Below are positions 9,536 through 17,802 of a DNA stretch of 34,008 bases, in pieces. Both the position numbers and the translations under genes were made by a program. The stretch's first letter is position 1. Every line of letters starts with the position of its first letter. Where the stretch lies: contig NZ_MWUJ01000024.1 of assembly GCF_002210225.1 (NCBI RefSeq), forward strand, positions 1 through 34,008, read 5' to 3'. The stretch is from Geofilum rhodophaeum. Lineage in GTDB: Bacteria; Bacteroidota; Bacteroidia; Bacteroidales; Marinilabiliaceae. Under the pieces are notes generated by a model, which worked only from the letters and a program-made list of their open reading frames with translations, made no database searches and was not told where the DNA came from.

Positions 9536-12500
9536 TTAGAATCCTTTTGCTTTCAAATCACTCCCAGCGCTGCGCATCGCTTTTATATCCGCATGAATAC
9601 CCTCCAGATACCTGTTGTACGAAGTGTTCGCGGCTATTTCGGCCCAGTACCTTGCTGATTCATTCATAAGTCTGAGGCTTTCGGCTTGGTTAATTCTTAT
9701 AGCGTTCATTTGCCCGGCCAGAATGGAGGCGGTCTCTTCACTTACCCCCTTTATAGCACCTGACAAAGAAGCATCTGCGGGCCCTGCTGAGAACCCATCA
9801 AACCCAGCCTCCTGCATCGCTTTGTCAAAGTCTTTCATCAAATCAATGGCCCCGCCAAAAGCCGGCCCAACGTTCTCTGAAAATCTCATAATGTCATCCA
9901 TCCAGCTACCATCTCCACCATCCATACTTGACTGCATTTCACTTTGAAGCTTATCAAAGTAGGATTGGAAATAAGGAGTGATAATCTCTTTCATAAAAAG
10001 AGATTGCAGAACATCGTTTACCACATCCTTGAAGTCCATCGCTGCGTCGCTGCCATTTTTAAAGGCGTTGACCAATGTCGATTCGAGGCTGGCCCCCAAG
10101 TCTCCTGCCACATCCTTAATGATACCTTTCATTTCCTCCATGGCGGCAGCGTATTCCTCTGCTGCGGCTTTGGCGTTTTGAACCATACTCTTTGTTCCCT
10201 CGTCGGTAATGTAACCCATCTCGTCCATCAGCGAAAAGAAATCTGCCCACTCTTCGCTGCTCATTTTCGCAATGTCGGCAGACGTTTTGCCCATCGCTGC
10301 GAAGGTGTCGTTGAAGGCATCTTTAAGCTGCCCCAATGCGTTCCCTTCGGCTTTCCGGTCAGCATACCCCCCAAAGATTCCGGCAGGGTCAAGCAATGAC
10401 CCTAATATATCTTTGAATGATTTGTTTTGCAGACCTACATTCATCTGACCGAAAAGTAAGTCTTGCCAGCCTTCACCAGCATAGTCGGACATATAGTCAC
10501 CCAATATCTGGCCAATGCCAAAGGAGTAATCGTCCGTTTTGGTGCCGAACAGCCGACGATCTGCGCTCCCTTCAGCTGTGAAAACAGCATTCTGCATCAA
10601 TGTCCCAAGCGCCTCATCCATCTGCTTTTTTGAATCTCCCATTACATCTAAGGCCGATTCGTACTGCTTTTTGAAATTCGGGTCAAGAAAGGCACTCTGG
10701 TACAATTCCTGTTTGGCCCTTTCCCGTCTTAAAGAGTTTATCTCTGCCTCCATGTCCAGCTGGCTGGCCAGGGATTTGTTGAGCGCCATTTGCGCATTTA
10801 CTTCCTCGTTCTGCCAGCCCTGCCGTATTTTCGCTAATTCACCCCCTGCGGTGATTGCAAGGGAGATAATCCCTGACACTTTTTGAAAGCCCGAAGCGTT
10901 ACTGTCATTCAAGGTGCCGATTACATTCCCAACACCCCCAATCAAATCCGCAACCTTCATAAGAGAGCCCCCCAGATCAGCATCAATCTCTGAAACGGCC
11001 CTTGCAACGTCATGTGCTGCGTAGGCTGAATCAATAAGATTATCTGCCAATTCGATATTCATTGAGGTTTTGGTGATATCCCGGATAATGGAGTAAATCT
11101 TTTCATACCTCTGAACAGCGGCCTCCAATGCTTTTGTGTCTGCCGGCCCGGGGGTAATGGCCTCAACTGGACTTAGGCGGGGTTTGCCCTTTATCGGCTC
11201 CGGGCGGTCGTCTATAAGGTCAACGTTTGCTTTTGCAGCGGCCAAATAAATGGCCGTGGTGGCCTCTACGTTGTTGCGGGAATCCCTTAACAGACCTTCC
11301 AGATATTCTTTGTAAGTGTCCCCATCTTTGATGAGTTCGGAATAATATCCTTTAACAGCGGCCCTGTCTTCATCTCTGGCAGCCCTTACAGCGTCATTGT
11401 ATTCGTCGTAGGCTTTTTTACGCTCGTCAAGTTGCTTTTTGAAGTCCTCCAATTTAAAGCCCTCAATTTCGCCATCTTCAGTATCAGTACCTTTCTTTTT
11501 TGAACTGTCATCTGACAATCCCAGTTGCTTTAGATAGGCATCATAAGCAGAGCTAAGTTCTTCGGTGGCTTTGCGCTCGTCCTGTCTGGCATCAATTACC
11601 GTCTGCATCGACTGAAATAGACCCTTATAGGCATTGTTCCCCTTGACGCCTAACAAGTCAATTTCGGCCCCAGCATCTTTAAACACTTGTGCAAAAGCAT
11701 CTCCAAATCCGACCCTGTTCTTTATGTTAGTTTCCGACCAGTCACGCATCATTTTGTCCAACTCTGCGGCAACCTGCCCACCTATTTCGGCCGGGACATC
11801 GTTAAGAGCAAATAATTGCTTCAGCGCTTGAGAAAATGCGTTTTCGCTTTTTGCGATGTCCTCCCTAAATGTTTCCAGATCTGCCTGCTGTGCCTTGAAT
11901 GCAATCGAACGAGCCAGCTCTTGGGTGGCCCTCTTTTGTGCCTCTTCGATATCTTCCAAGGTAGATTTCTCAGTCAACAGATTATCCAGATAAGGGCCAT
12001 ACTTTGAATTGATTTGGTCAATGGCCAACTTCCTTGCATCGGTGCCAGAGGTTGTGCTCTTTAATGCCTTGAAGTTTGCATCCAATATCTTTGTCTGGTC
12101 TTCCAAGTCCCGACTAAATTCAGCGCTCACCCCTGAGGCCTGCTCTGTTTTCCCTGTAAATAACACAATCCCTGCGACCAACGCGGCAACTCCGGCAGCG
12201 GCCAGCCCCAAAGGATTCATTTTTGTAGCAAGGTTAAAGGCTATCTGTGCATCTTTGGCCGTTTTTATCCCCTTAGCAAGGCTGAACCATGCAGATATGG
12301 CCCCAGATATGTTTCGGGCTTTCTCTGCCATGTGCAAGAGTACAACAGCTCCTTTATAGGCCCCATAAGTAACCACGATAGCTTTGAGTACATCCAAAAC
12401 AGTTTCGTAATTATCAACCATGGAATTGAGGGCGCTTATTCCACCATAAAGCACTCCTTCGCTGTTCTGCCCCATCTCGTTCAACATCCTGTCCCAAGCA

Positions 12501-13222
12501 TCCCCTAAATTGGAGATACGGCCAGTAAGTGAGGCAGACTGTTTTTCCATCAAATTGTAGAACATCCCGCCCTCGTCGGTCATATTCCGGATAGCCTTTT
12601 GCAGCTCAGGGAAACCGATTTTCCCTTGCTCGGCCATTTTGTAAATCTCTTTATCCGTCGCGCCTACGACTTTAGCCAGCTCTGAAATGATAGGAATGCC
12701 ACGTTCAGCAAACTGGTTCAGTTCTTCGGCCTGCATTTTGCCTTTTGCCGAAACTTTACCATACGCCTGAATAAGGTCGGTAACGGGCACCGATGCCCCG
12801 GCAGCTAAGTCCCCAAGCCTGCGGAGGCTGTCACCCACCTGGTCGGCCGGCTCCTTAAAAGCAAGCAACCTTTTTGCCCCCTGCCCAAGCTCTGTAAGTG
12901 AAAACGGGGTGTTTGCAGCCAGCTCCACAACTTCACCCATCAACTTGTCCGCTTCCGCTTTGCTGCCCAGCATCGTAGTTAAAGCAATATCCAGCTGCTG
13001 AAACTCACCCCGCACCTGTATCATTTGGTCAACAAACCCTTTGGCCGCTGTGATAGAGAAATACCCGGCCATTGCAGCGCCTATGCGCTTAAATGTCGCG
13101 TCCATTTCAGCGCCCTGCTGTTTGGCTTGCTTGGTGAAGCCGTCGAGGCGGTGGTTTACATCTCTGAGCTCCCTCTTCAACTGGTCAGCGTCCAGCGTTG
13201 CTTCAAAATATAAATTGGCCAT
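9536..13222 (-). CDS. Tape measure protein
   Basis: A 1228-residue protein that sets tail length and passes through the tube. The N-terminal third has the tape-measure core (about 70-250), including the SLTELGQGAKRLLAF and LIQAYGKVSAKGKMQAEELN segments typical of the family. Hydrophobic stretches lie near 275-300 and 340-357, followed by long alpha-helical, alanine- and lysine-rich coiled coil to the end. By the usual 0.15 nm per residue rule, the tail would be about 180-185 nm. It follows the frameshifted chaperone by only 3 bases, as in most siphoviruses. Confidence 0.93.
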   Translation of the reverse strand: MANLYFEATLDADQLKRELRDVNHRLDGFTKQAKQQGAEMDATFKRIGAAMAGYFSITAAKGFVDQMIQVRGEFQQLDIALTTMLGSKAEADKLMGEVVELAANTPFSLTELGQGAKRLLAFKEPADQVGDSLRRLGDLAAGASVPVTDLIQAYGKVSAKGKMQAEELNQFAERGIPIISELAKVVGATDKEIYKMAEQGKIGFPELQKAIRNMTDEGGMFYNLMEKQSASLTGRISNLGDAWDRMLNEMGQNSEGVLYGGISALNSMVDNYETVLDVLKAIVVTYGAYKGAVVLLHMAEKARNISGAISAWFSLAKGIKTAKDAQIAFNLATKMNPLGLAAAGVAALVAGIVLFTGKTEQASGVSAEFSRDLEDQTKILDANFKALKSTTSGTDARKLAIDQINSKYGPYLDNLLTEKSTLEDIEEAQKRATQELARSIAFKAQQADLETFREDIAKSENAFSQALKQLFALNDVPAEIGGQVAAELDKMMRDWSETNIKNRVGFGDAFAQVFKDAGAEIDLLGVKGNNAYKGLFQSMQTVIDARQDERKATEELSSAYDAYLKQLGLSDDSSKKKGTDTEDGEIEGFKLEDFKKQLDERKKAYDEYNDAVRAARDEDRAAVKGYYSELIKDGDTYKEYLEGLLRDSRNNVEATTAIYLAAAKANVDLIDDRPEPIKGKPRLSPVEAITPGPADTKALEAAVQRYEKIYSIIRDITKTSMNIELADNLIDSAYAAHDVARAVSEIDADLGGSLMKVADLIGGVGNVIGTLNDSNASGFQKVSGIISLAITAGGELAKIRQGWQNEEVNAQMALNKSLASQLDMEAEINSLRRERAKQELYQSAFLDPNFKKQYESALDVMGDSKKQMDEALGTLMQNAVFTAEGSADRRLFGTKTDDYSFGIGQILGDYMSDYAGEGWQDLLFGQMNVGLQNKSFKDILGSLLDPAGIFGGYADRKAEGNALGQLKDAFNDTFAAMGKTSADIAKMSSEEWADFFSLMDEMGYITDEGTKSMVQNAKAAAEEYAAAMEEMKGIIKDVAGDLGASLESTLVNAFKNGSDAAMDFKDVVNDVLQSLFMKEIITPYFQSYFDKLQSEMQSSMDGGDGSWMDDIMRFSENVGPAFGGAIDLMKDFDKAMQEAGFDGFSAGPADASLSGAIKGVSEETASILAGQMNAIRINQAESLRLMNESARYWAEIAANTSYNRYLEGIHADIKAMRSAGSDLKAKGF

Positions 13223-13225
13223 TGC

Positions 13226-13842
13226 TTATCGTTTTGCGTATTTGGCAAAAAGGTCCCTTTCTAAATCTCCAGACTTCACCTCTTTGGCTTCGTCCTTTTT
13301 ATCGTAATCATACCACGGCAAATCTGCCATCATAAGATTTAAGTTCTGCCAGCTGATACCCCACATCAGGTAGTCGTAGCTGAACCCGAAGGTTTTTGCG
13401 GCCCCTGCGATTGTTCCCCAGATTGATTTTCCGCCTCTTGACTTGTCGTCAACAGATTTAGACCGCCTATCAATCTGGTAGTGAAAAAAAAATCCTCAAC
13501 GCTCATCTGTTTTGCCACCACAAGAGCGATAGAGTGCAACTCTTTTGCAGTCAGCCGGTACCTGAGCCACCACGAGAATAAGCCCACAAACTGAAGCTTA
13601 AAGCGGGAATTAAGAAACGCGCACGCCACAACCCGGCAAAGTGCGTCGGTGTTCTTTTTATTTTTAAGCACGCTGGCCACTGCGTCGTCAGAATCTATTG
13701 ATTTGAGTGTTTCGGCGTACTCTGAGATTTTGATAATGGTCCCCAGCTTCAAAGGCTTAACCGAAAAGGCCCATTCTTTTCCCAGCCACTTAATGCCCAC
13801 CTTTGCCCCTTTATTCAATAGTGTATTTGATGCTTGTTTCAT
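13226..13842 (-). CDS. Tail assembly chaperone, -1 frameshift (GT) fusion
   Basis: Predicted 205-residue product: 119 codons of the G frame (13842 to 13486), a -1 slip on the T run, then 86 codons ending at TAA 13226-13228, four bases before the tape measure ATG. The extension reads HYQIDRRSKSVDDK, then GFSYDYLMWGISWQN, then LPWYDY, and resembles T domains of siphovirus chaperones. In the -1 frame a TGA lies just upstream of the T run and no ATG occurs until deep inside, so the extension cannot easily be translated alone. The open frame fills the space between chaperone and tape measure exactly. Known family biology: gpGT recruits tail tube subunits to the tape measure. Slip efficiency cannot be seen from sequence. 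Confidence 0.82.
13366..13842 (-). CDS. Tail assembly chaperone, short (G) form
   Basis: A 158-residue protein made by normal termination at the TGA at 13366-13368. It lies directly upstream of the tape measure gene, where the lambda gpG analogue is expected, and should bind the tape measure before tube assembly. I chose the start at MKQASNTLL (13842); a longer reading from 13935 would overlap the HEXXH gene by 125 bases with an unconvincing N-terminus. The chosen start overlaps that gene by 32 bases. After residue 117 the codons cross nine T residues (13484-13492), where ribosomes can slip into the -1 frame. The C-terminus after the slip is polar and rich in Q, S and P. Confidence 0.8.
   Translation of the reverse strand: MKQASNTLLNKGAKVGIKWLGKEWAFSVKPLKLGTIIKISEYAETLKSIDSDDAVASVLKNKKNTDALCRVVACAFLNSRFKLQFVGLFSWWLRYRLTAKELHSIALVVAKQMSVEDFFFTTRLIGGLNLLTTSQEAENQSGEQSQGPQKPSGSATTT
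13484..13492 (-). promoter_or_regulatory. Programmed -1 frameshift slippery site
   Basis: Nine consecutive T on the minus strand, read in frame 0 as GAT TTT TTT TTC. This satisfies the X XXY YYZ heptamer rule with all U (U UUU UUU), allowing both tRNAs to re-pair after a -1 slip. A -1-frame stop sits immediately upstream and a long -1 open frame follows. Confidence 0.8.
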
Positions 13843-14137
13843 ATTCTGCGGTTTCGTCTGATTGTCGTAATAGCTTTGCGAATGTGTCCACAAACTTTTC
13901 ATTCTTCGATAAATCACGCTCACCCATAGTGTCAAGTATCATGTGAACTTTTTCATGATAGAATGTGTCCATAATCTTGCCCTCGCTTAAAGGCTTCAAT
14001 TCGTGTGCGTCTGCCAGCGTGATTTTTGAAAAAGAGTATTCTGCCAGCCCGTAACACTCCATATCTTGCATTCGATTGTTGTCAAAAACCACTTCTATTG
14101 GTGTGGCAAACAGTTTGAACGATTTAGGGATTCTCAT
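13811..14137 (-). CDS. Putative HEXXH zinc metallopeptidase-like protein
   Basis: A 108-residue protein with a zincin signature HEKVH in TFYHEKVHMILD (about 59-70), followed by NEKFVDTFAKLL, which could supply a third metal ligand. Similar small proteins occur in Bacteroidetes phages. It follows the amidase gene with an ATGA overlap (14134-14137) and precedes the tail chaperone, so a role in lysis or protein processing is possible. No substrate is evident, and no signal peptide is seen, so it should act in the cytoplasm unless exported another way. Confidence 0.65.
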   Translation of the reverse strand: MRIPKSFKLFATPIEVVFDNNRMQDMECYGLAEYSFSKITLADAHELKPLSEGKIMDTFYHEKVHMILDTMGERDLSKNEKFVDTFAKLLRQSDETAEYETSIKYTIE

Positions 14138-14775
14138 TTTACACGTATTTCAGGGGTGAAATTACCAGCTCCAAAATGGGCGCATATTTGAGTGATTGCA
14201 TACAACAGGCTTTCGGCGTACCTCTTCATAAATGATTTTGATTTTAAGAGCTTCAAGTCTTCCTCGTTGCTCATAAAGCCGAACTCTACCAGTACACCAT
14301 GATAAGCCGGTTTCACCTTGTCAGTCCCCACTAATACGGCAAAGTTGGCTTCCCTTTCCAATCGGTCCGGCCACTCTTTGCGCCATGGCATTTCCGGAAA
14401 GTCTTTGATAAGGTTTTCGGCGATAATATTGGCTATCTCTTTGGATTCTTTGGTGGCCGTCCTCCTGCTTACATAAATCTCTGAGCCCCGGGCCTTGAAA
14501 ATCCGGTCGTGTGCGTTGTGATGCAGGGAGATAAACACGGGGACCTCATATCCGTCGCCGGCTTCATTGGCTCTTTTCACCCTCTCATTAAAGCCCGGTT
14601 CTGTCGTTTCCTCAACAGTAACTGCACAAGGGATTCCAAGTTTCTCAAGTCCTTTTGATAGCTTTTCAATCGTGGATTGACTTGCCTGCCATTCCTTGAA
14701 CTTCCCGTCCAAAGATTCCTTCCCGGCAACACCTTCCCCGTGGGCACGGTCAAGTATGATTATCACCTTTTTCAT
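14134..14775 (-). CDS. N-acetylmuramoyl-L-alanine amidase (endolysin)
   Basis: A 213-residue Amidase_3-type enzyme that should cut the amide bond between MurNAc and the stem peptide at lysis. The metal ligands are recognisable as H12 (LDRAHGEG), E28 (KFKEW) and H85/H86 (SLHHNAH), with the catalytic glutamate E164 in VLVEFGFMSNEED. There is no signal peptide, so it depends on a holin to reach the wall. It overlaps the upstream holin gene by ATGA (14772-14775) and the downstream HEXXH gene by ATGA. Its place between tail tube and chaperone genes, rather than after the fibre, is notable. Confidence 0.9.
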   Translation of the reverse strand: MKKVIIILDRAHGEGVAGKESLDGKFKEWQASQSTIEKLSKGLEKLGIPCAVTVEETTEPGFNERVKRANEAGDGYEVPVFISLHHNAHDRIFKARGSEIYVSRRTATKESKEIANIIAENLIKDFPEMPWRKEWPDRLEREANFAVLVGTDKVKPAYHGVLVEFGFMSNEEDLKLLKSKSFMKRYAESLLYAITQICAHFGAGNFTPEIRVK

Positions 14776-15293
14776 TTCTCAATCTTTTTTTTGAGTGTGT
14801 CTTGCACTATCAGAAAAATACTTGTTATGAGTCCAAGCACCTTGAACTCGTGTCCAAGGCGCTTGAAATTCTCATCAACTGATTTAAGTTCCCACATAAG
14901 AATGTGGACAAGGATGTAAAAGTGTATAGCAATGAGCGGGACTTCCATCCAGTCAAATCCATTTGCAGCTAACTCTTTCCTGAGCGATAGCGAAACAGAT
15001 AAAACCATCAGGTAAGAACCAAATTTGAACACCCAGCCCAAACCCTTTTTCGATATGAACTGTAACCCCTCCTTTTTTGATGCCCTCAGCCCGGTAATGT
15101 AGTCAGTTATCATTATCGTGAATAGTAGCAAAAACAGCCCCCCGGAGATGCCAAGGATTGACACTGAAAAAGTGCTAACCATTGTCAAAAGGGTAGAGGC
15201 TATCACACCATAAAAGGATGCTATCTTTACTTTCATGTCGGAAAAATCAAATAGTCGGGTGAGGAATGCCAGATGTTCCATTACTTCTTTCAT
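14772..15293 (-). CDS. Holin (toxin-secretion/phage-lysis type)
   Basis: About 173 residues with three or four membrane segments and the TDYITGLRASKK motif, followed by a conserved GLGWVFKFGSY stretch, of the holin family linked to TcdE/phage_holin_4. It should permeabilise the inner membrane to release the amidase. I prefer the ATG at 15293 (MKEVMEHLAFL), with AAGG ahead of it; a reading from 15350 would overlap the previous gene by 37 bases and add a basic, unrelated N-terminus. The C-terminal third is also hydrophobic and ends in a lysine-rich tail. Confidence 0.82.
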   Translation of the reverse strand: MKEVMEHLAFLTRLFDFSDMKVKIASFYGVIASTLLTMVSTFSVSILGISGGLFLLLFTIMITDYITGLRASKKEGLQFISKKGLGWVFKFGSYLMVLSVSLSLRKELAANGFDWMEVPLIAIHFYILVHILMWELKSVDENFKRLGHEFKVLGLITSIFLIVQDTLKKKIEK

Positions 15294-15313
15294 TTTATAC
15301 CTTGAAGGGTGTT

Positions 15314-15694
15314 TTACTTTTTGTAGATGCCTAACACTTTTAACAACCATTCATAGAATCCCGTATCATAGACCCCATTAGCTGCTAAACTTGCAAAAAA
15401 GCCTATCGCCAGCGCGTTCCACCACAACAGTCCATCCAAGAATCCAAGGTTTAGCCACCATCCAAACATCGTAACAGCGACACCCGTGACCCATGAGATG
15501 ATTTGAATTACCGTTTTGCTATCCGGCTTCAACAGGGTTTTTACTGCTTCCACAACCAGAGGAATCGCAGCTGCAAGGGCGGCAAAGCTGGCAAACAAGC
15601 TTTCGGGGTTAATCGGCAGGCCGTCGGCTGCAAAGAGTGGGATTGCTACAAAAAGGGCCAGAACGGCCATTATGTACTTAACAAACTTTTTCAT
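15314..15694 (-). CDS. Small multi-pass membrane protein, probable second holin or antiholin
   Basis: A 126-residue hydrophobic protein. The first segment (about 7-23) ends in LFAADG and could be a cleavable signal or a signal-anchor. Further membrane segments lie near 35-52, 63-80 and 88-105. It sits directly upstream of the recognisable holin and amidase genes, so it is likely part of the lysis machinery, either as a partner holin or as a timing antiholin. No family-specific motif was recognised; the assignment rests on topology and position. Confidence 0.65.
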   Translation of the reverse strand: MKKFVKYIMAVLALFVAIPLFAADGLPINPESLFASFAALAAAIPLVVEAVKTLLKPDSKTVIQIISWVTGVAVTMFGWWLNLGFLDGLLWWNALAIGFFASLAANGVYDTGFYEWLLKVLGIYKK

Positions 15695-15721
15695 GATAAT
15701 TGGTGTTGAATGATTAGAAAT

Positions 15722-15743
15722 AGCCCGGCAAAAACGCCGGGCT
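15722..15743 (-). terminator. Hairpin after the tail tube gene
   Basis: AGCCCGGC (15722-15729) and GCCGGGCT (15736-15743) form a perfect 8-bp GC-rich stem starting 5 bases after the tube gene stop. The following leftward sequence (ATTTCTAATC) is only moderately U-rich, so it may act as a partial terminator or mRNA-stabilising end between the abundant tube gene and the lysis genes. Confidence 0.6.
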
Positions 15744-15748
15744 GATAA

Positions 15749-16246
15749 TTACACTGGGAACACAACAGAGAAAGGAGCTCCACCGTCGCCCGGGTCCAGG
15801 GCGGTAGCCGTCACCTCAATCTGAAGCATATCTTCACGGCCAACAGTCCCGTCAATTCGGGCCATAACGTTCGCTCTGGGGATTTGGATTTTTGAGCCGT
15901 TGTCGGTTTCAATCTCCAAAGCCAGCTTTAACAAGGTGCTCTTATTGGGAGCCTCCCAAGTGGTCGCTACGGTTGTGCCATCGCCTCCTTTTACTTTCTC
16001 AAGCATTGCCGGGGAGAGGTCGTAGGCTCTCCAGGTCACTTCCAGTTTTGAGCTCTCTGTGATAGCCTGCTCAACAGGGGCATCCTGTTCCTCAACGTTG
16101 AAGTCCTGAACGGTAGCTTCAGTTTCGGAAAGGGTCATTGACCCCCTCACAGTTTGAGCGAAAGCGTCCAAAACGGCAGGCATAGTGGCGTCTCCTGTGG
16201 GAGTGCCAAACTTGACTGATTTCAGTCCAAATACATACTTTGCCAT
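15749..16246 (-). CDS. Major tail tube protein
   Basis: A 165-residue protein at the expected place after head-tail connection and tail-completion genes. It starts MAKYVFGLKSVKFG, has a beta-rich, acidic composition, and ends LDPGDGGAPFSVVFP. Size and pattern match the tail tube proteins of Bacteroidetes siphoviruses. It should polymerise around the tape measure. A strong hairpin follows its stop, consistent with high expression. Confidence 0.8.
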   Translation of the reverse strand: MAKYVFGLKSVKFGTPTGDATMPAVLDAFAQTVRGSMTLSETEATVQDFNVEEQDAPVEQAITESSKLEVTWRAYDLSPAMLEKVKGGDGTTVATTWEAPNKSTLLKLALEIETDNGSKIQIPRANVMARIDGTVGREDMLQIEVTATALDPGDGGAPFSVVFPV

Positions 16247-16248
16247 AA

Positions 16249-16623
16249 TTATTCCTCAATTAGATTACACAATAATCTGAAGTTCAGATAGTGAAATTTG
16301 ATAGCGCTATCTGCCTCTATCCCCTCACTTTCGAGGTACAGATATGCGTTGTTGATTATGATTTTTTCAAGGATGGGAGCGTATTGTCCAGCTAATACGT
16401 TCAGCCGGGCAGTGTTCGGCAGGCTTGCACCGTCTGCCACCAGCAGGTCTTTTGCATAGATGTTCACATTCATATAGCACCGCTTCAACACTGAGCCGGT
16501 CAAGGGTAAAGCATTGATAACAACACACTCTCCGCTCTCCGCCGGCTTCACCAGCTTATGAACAGGTAGGCCCTGACCATTTAGAGCCGAATACACTGAA
16601 TTTATAGCGTTGAATATTGTCAT
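16249..16623 (-). CDS. Tail completion/terminator-like protein
   Basis: A 124-residue protein that opens MTIFNAINSVYSALNGQ and ends in a short acidic tail. The position between the HK97 gp10-like gene and the tube gene, and the size, match tail terminator or tail-to-head joining proteins. The family is not recognised by motif, so the function follows from synteny. It overlaps the previous gene by ATGA (16620-16623); two bases separate it from the tube gene. Confidence 0.65.
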   Translation of the reverse strand: MTIFNAINSVYSALNGQGLPVHKLVKPAESGECVVINALPLTGSVLKRCYMNVNIYAKDLLVADGASLPNTARLNVLAGQYAPILEKIIINNAYLYLESEGIEADSAIKFHYLNFRLLCNLIEE

Positions 16624-17132
16624 AATGCGGAGCTTTGCCCTGTGAAACTCTGGTCAAAATCTAAACTCAACCCTTTCTTACCTGCCTTCCGGGCGAACTT
16701 CTGGAGCCTATCAGACAGGTCAACAATGAGGTTTAAGTTCTGAGATGAAATAACATTGTAACCCATGGATTCCAGATGTGAAGCGTACTCCATCCCTGCA
16801 ACACCTACAATTGAATAGCCTTGTTTCCCTACGCTGGATAGCACAGCCCTTGCAGCACTCACCCCCTTTGAGGTGCCTGTCAGATTCTCAGTTACCACCT
16901 CCCCGTCTCGGAGGATAAAATAACCAATCGAGCTGCGAAGGTTCGCGGTCTGGTCAGTATAGTCCCCCTTTGGGAAAGCCCCTGAGTTGATATCAATGCC
17001 CATTCTGGCATCTCTTACAAACTCTTCACCTACCCGCTGGAGAATAGCCAAAACGCCGCGTTCGATGTTTATGAGTTCGGCATTTACCTCCCTCTCTATA
17101 TCTGAATACTTGAATTTTGGCTTTATACCCAT
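16620..17132 (-). CDS. HK97 gp10-like head-tail completion protein
   Basis: A 170-residue protein with the gp10-like layout: N-terminal helices, then DYTDQTANLRSSIGYFILRD (about 57-76), and GMEYASHLESMGYNVI (about 113-128), which matches the Y-A-x-x-(V/L)-E-x-x-G signature of that family. It should help seal the connector or join the tail. It overlaps the preceding gene by 10 bases and the following one by ATGA, so the connector block is translationally coupled. Confidence 0.78.
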   Translation of the reverse strand: MGIKPKFKYSDIEREVNAELINIERGVLAILQRVGEEFVRDARMGIDINSGAFPKGDYTDQTANLRSSIGYFILRDGEVVTENLTGTSKGVSAARAVLSSVGKQGYSIVGVAGMEYASHLESMGYNVISSQNLNLIVDLSDRLQKFARKAGKKGLSLDFDQSFTGQSSAL

Positions 17133-17440
17133 AACCTTGAATTTAACTGCCCGTTGGTATGCCTCTTTATCAGTCCCGATATTTCCCGATCTCCTAATAG
17201 AATCTCAACAGTGCTGTTCCTCGGTACCTCGACCTCCATGCGTGGAAAAAACACATTCCAGGCAAATGATATTTCCTGCCCGTCCTCTCCCTGTATGGTG
17301 GTCCCGGTCCCATTTGGTTCAGCTCTGCATTCACCCTCCCAAATAATAGTTGGTTCACCTTGCACCCAATCTCCGTTCTGGTCCTTGACCGTTTCGGCCG
17401 GCTTCGTTATTTTGCCGATATGTGGGTACTGTATTACCAT
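17123..17440 (-). CDS. Head closure (SPP1 gp16-like) protein
   Basis: A 105-residue, beta-rich protein with a WEGECRAEPNG segment and an invariant-looking aromatic pair (WNVFFP), both typical of the minor capsid/head-closure fold. The gene order adaptor, closure, gp10-like, completion, tube supports the call. It overlaps its neighbours by 7 and 10 bases. Its likely job is to plug the portal-adaptor channel after packaging. Confidence 0.7.
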   Translation of the reverse strand: MVIQYPHIGKITKPAETVKDQNGDWVQGEPTIIWEGECRAEPNGTGTTIQGEDGQEISFAWNVFFPRMEVEVPRNSTVEILLGDREISGLIKRHTNGQLNSRLWV

Positions 17441-17751
17441 GGTGAAATGCCCTCCACTTTTGGCTGGGTGTCGCTCAATGGGCCAGTTTCGCCATATTTA
17501 ACGTAAATGCTGTTTGCAACTCGGATGAAGTTCGACTTATCAGTTATTGAGAGCTGATAGCCTCCCTCGGTAACATTCACTCCGGTGGCAAGCACTACGT
17601 AAACATCGGCCATCGCAAGGTCAAACTCTTTAGACTTCCCTGCATAATCTCGCTGGGGGTCTAACCCCCGGTCCATAAGCGCAGTTAAGTAAGTGTTATC
17701 GCTTAGCGGATAGCCTGCGATTTTTCCCTTTAAAGCTTCCAGATTGGTCAT
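17434..17751 (-). CDS. Head-tail adaptor (connector) protein
   Basis: A 105-residue, mostly helical protein directly downstream of the capsid gene, the normal position for the gp15/gp6-type adaptor that docks under the portal. It opens MTNLEALKGKIAGYPLSDN and contains AMADVYVVLATG, like small connector proteins of Bacteroidetes phages. A hairpin separates it from the capsid gene, so its expression may be lower than that of the capsid. Function inferred from synteny and size. Confidence 0.7.
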   Translation of the reverse strand: MTNLEALKGKIAGYPLSDNTYLTALMDRGLDPQRDYAGKSKEFDLAMADVYVVLATGVNVTEGGYQLSITDKSNFIRVANSIYVKYGETGPLSDTQPKVEGISPW

Positions 17752-17766
17752 GTCGGTTGGTAGTTA

Positions 17767-17798
17767 AAAGGGGTGAGGTGTAGAAGCCTCACCCCTTT
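17767..17798 (-). terminator. Strong hairpin after the major capsid gene
   Basis: AAAGGGGTGAGG (17767-17778) and CCTCACCCCTTT (17787-17798) form a perfect 12-bp stem with an 8-base loop. It begins 4 bases after the capsid stop. The leftward U tract is short (UUUUAA), so partial termination or mRNA 3'-end protection is more likely than full termination, since connector genes follow. A T run on the opposite side would make it better as a rightward terminator. Confidence 0.7.
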
Positions 17799-17802
17799 GT
17801 TT

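Noticed and set aside
13843-13935. Longer start for the tail chaperone at 13935
   Set aside because: It would overlap the HEXXH gene by 125 bases and add an N-terminus that reads like out-of-frame sequence.
17119-17501. Rightward open frames over the connector genes
   Set aside because: Shadows of well-supported leftward connector genes.
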